DNA from: Candidatus Mediterraneibacter colneyensis
Lineage (GTDB): Bacteria > Bacillota > Clostridia > Lachnospirales > Lachnospiraceae
DNA: 23,384 nt
Direction of reading: 5' to 3'
Assembly (NCBI GenBank): GCA_019114745.1
Contig: DXEY01000046.1
Coordinates: 1-23,384, forward strand
In this document: one piece after another, positions 22,439-23,384 of the stretch
How the letters are laid out: every line of letters begins with the position of its first letter
Position numbering within the stretch: position 1 is the first letter of the stretch
The notes under the pieces: model-generated
Told to the model about the DNA's origin: nothing
Databases searched by the model: none
Seen by the model: the letters and a program-made list of their open reading frames with translations, nothing else
Program-made: the position numbers and the translations under genes

Positions 22439-23369
22439 AGAAACCTTTGCCTCCGATCAGCTCGTCTGTCTCCTTTACCAGCTTCTGGATCAGGTCATGG
22501 CATGACATTTTTTCTTTTACCATACCTGCGATCTGCCCTGCCATTACACTGCCGGTCTTTACATCGCCGTCCACAACTGCGCGTCGCAAACCGCCCAGTG
22601 TGAGAAGCTCCAGCTCCTCAAAGGACGCTCCGTCCTGTTCTTTCTGGAGATACTCTTTTGTCATCTGGTTTCTCAGGGCACGCACCGGATGTCCTGTCGT
22701 CCTTCCGGTAACCCGTGAGTCAATATCTCTTGCCTTGATGATCATGTCTTTATAATTTTCATGAACCTGAGATTCATTCGTAACCACAAAGTGAGTTCCC
22801 ATCTGTACGCCCTGCGCGCCAAGCATAAACGCCGCTGCGATCCCTCTGCCGTCGGCAATACCGCCCGCTGCGATGACCGGAACACTCACTGCATCTACAA
22901 CCTGAGGTACAAGTACCATCGTTGTATTCTCACCGATGTGCCCGCCGGCTTCTGTCCCCTCCGCAACAAGTGCGTCGGCGCCGCATCTCTCCATACGTTT
23001 TGCAAGAGCTACAGACGCAACGACCGGGATGACTTTAACTCCGGCTTCTTTCCACATCTTCATATATTTCTCCGGGGAACCCGCTCCGGTCGTAACGACC
23101 TTCACGCCTTCCTCGACGATCACTTTTGCCACATCGTCCGCATACGGACTCATGAGCATGATGTTTACTCCAAACGGTTTGTCAGTGAGTTTCTTCGCCT
23201 CTCTGACCTGATCACGCACCCAGTCAGCCGGCGCACTCGCAGCACCGATCAGTCCCAAGCCGCCGGCTTCGGATACGGCGGCTGCAAGATGATACTCAGC
23301 AACCCAGGCCATTCCTCCCTGAATGATCGGATATTCGATTCCTAATAATTCGGTTACTTTTGTTTTCAT
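22431..23369 (-). CDS. fabK: Enoyl-ACP reductase II FabK (FMN)
   Basis: The 312-residue FMN enzyme begins MKTKVTELLGIEYPIIQGGM and carries the catalytic loop EGTEAGGHIGENTTM with His144, at the same number as the active-site His of Streptococcus pneumoniae FabK. The position at the head of a fabD-fabG-fabF series supports FabK over a nitronate monooxygenase. It performs the last reduction of each elongation cycle and is not the FabI type targeted by triclosan. An AAAGG ribosome binding site lies nine bases before the ATG. Only 15 bases remain to the right edge, so the operon promoter and earlier genes (often fabH and acpP) are outside. Confidence 0.96.
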   Translation of the reverse strand: MKTKVTELLGIEYPIIQGGMAWVAEYHLAAAVSEAGGLGLIGAASAPADWVRDQVREAKKLTDKPFGVNIMLMSPYADDVAKVIVEEGVKVVTTGAGSPEKYMKMWKEAGVKVIPVVASVALAKRMERCGADALVAEGTEAGGHIGENTTMVLVPQVVDAVSVPVIAAGGIADGRGIAAAFMLGAQGVQMGTHFVVTNESQVHENYKDMIIKARDIDSRVTGRTTGHPVRALRNQMTKEYLQKEQDGASFEELELLTLGGLRRAVVDGDVKTGSVMAGQIAGMVKEKMSCHDLIQKLVKETDELIGGKGFYE

Positions 23370-23384
23370 ACTCTACAACCTTTC

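Overview
The window looks like chromosomal DNA of an anaerobic Firmicute, most likely a Lachnospiraceae-type Clostridium. The grounds are a FabK-type (not FabI) enoyl-ACP reductase in a clostridial fab/acc cluster, clostridial forms of FabD (GLSLGEY) and SelD (GGCAAKI), strong AGGAGG ribosome binding sites, and a DUF6465-like protein. No phage, insertion sequence, CRISPR array, tRNA or rRNA was seen. Almost everything is on the minus strand, so transcription mostly runs from high to low coordinates.

Layout by region. (1) 23369-13882, minus: a fatty-acid synthesis operon, fabK-fabD-fabG-fabF-accB-fabZ-accC-accDA (one fused gene)-flavin oxidoreductase-marR. Most genes overlap or sit a few bases apart. 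Its promoter, and probably acpP/fabH, lie beyond the right edge. The MarR protein is the last gene and is a FabT-like candidate regulator. (2) 13862-13079, minus: a single-gene unit with a good promoter, a leader hairpin, a lysine/alanine-rich histone H1-like protein with a DUF6465-like C-terminus, and a strong terminator. (3) 13086-11639, minus: an HD-domain nucleotidase-like gene and a Sir2 deacylase. (4) 10125-11638, plus: the only plus-strand genes, an RlmI-like methyltransferase and a CmpB-type membrane protein. The latter abuts the sirtuin gene tail to tail. (5) 10124-4526, minus: a selenium-handling locus in two transcription units. The first is yedF-selD-lysR, closed by a clear terminator. 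The second is cysteine desulfurase-yedE-tusA-like-DUF3343, with its own candidate promoter and dyad sites. (6) 4513-166, minus: a three-gene GldA / fused GldF-GldG / DUF4340 ABC transporter operon, followed at 40-1 by the start of another gene that runs off the left edge.

How the genes work together. Region 1 makes malonyl-CoA (AccB, AccC, AccDA), loads it (FabD), and runs the elongation cycle (FabF, FabG, FabZ, FabK). Region 5 should import selenium or sulfur (YedE), release selenium from amino acids (cysteine desulfurase), pass it along Cys-bearing carriers (TusA-like, DUF3343, YedF) and activate it as selenophosphate (SelD). No selA, selB or tRNA-Sec is in the window, so the selenium end use (Sec, selenouridine or a labile Mo-hydroxylase cofactor) cannot be decided here. 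Region 6 is a Gld-like exporter of unknown substrate.

The most unusual items are the AccD-AccA fusion, the split LysR-linked selenium locus with promoters placed back to back, the four-Cys cluster in the second FabK-like flavoprotein, the GldF-GldG fusion with an in-frame acidic minisatellite, and the H1-like protein with its leader hairpin. All functional statements are from sequence reading and recall of protein families; no database search was run.
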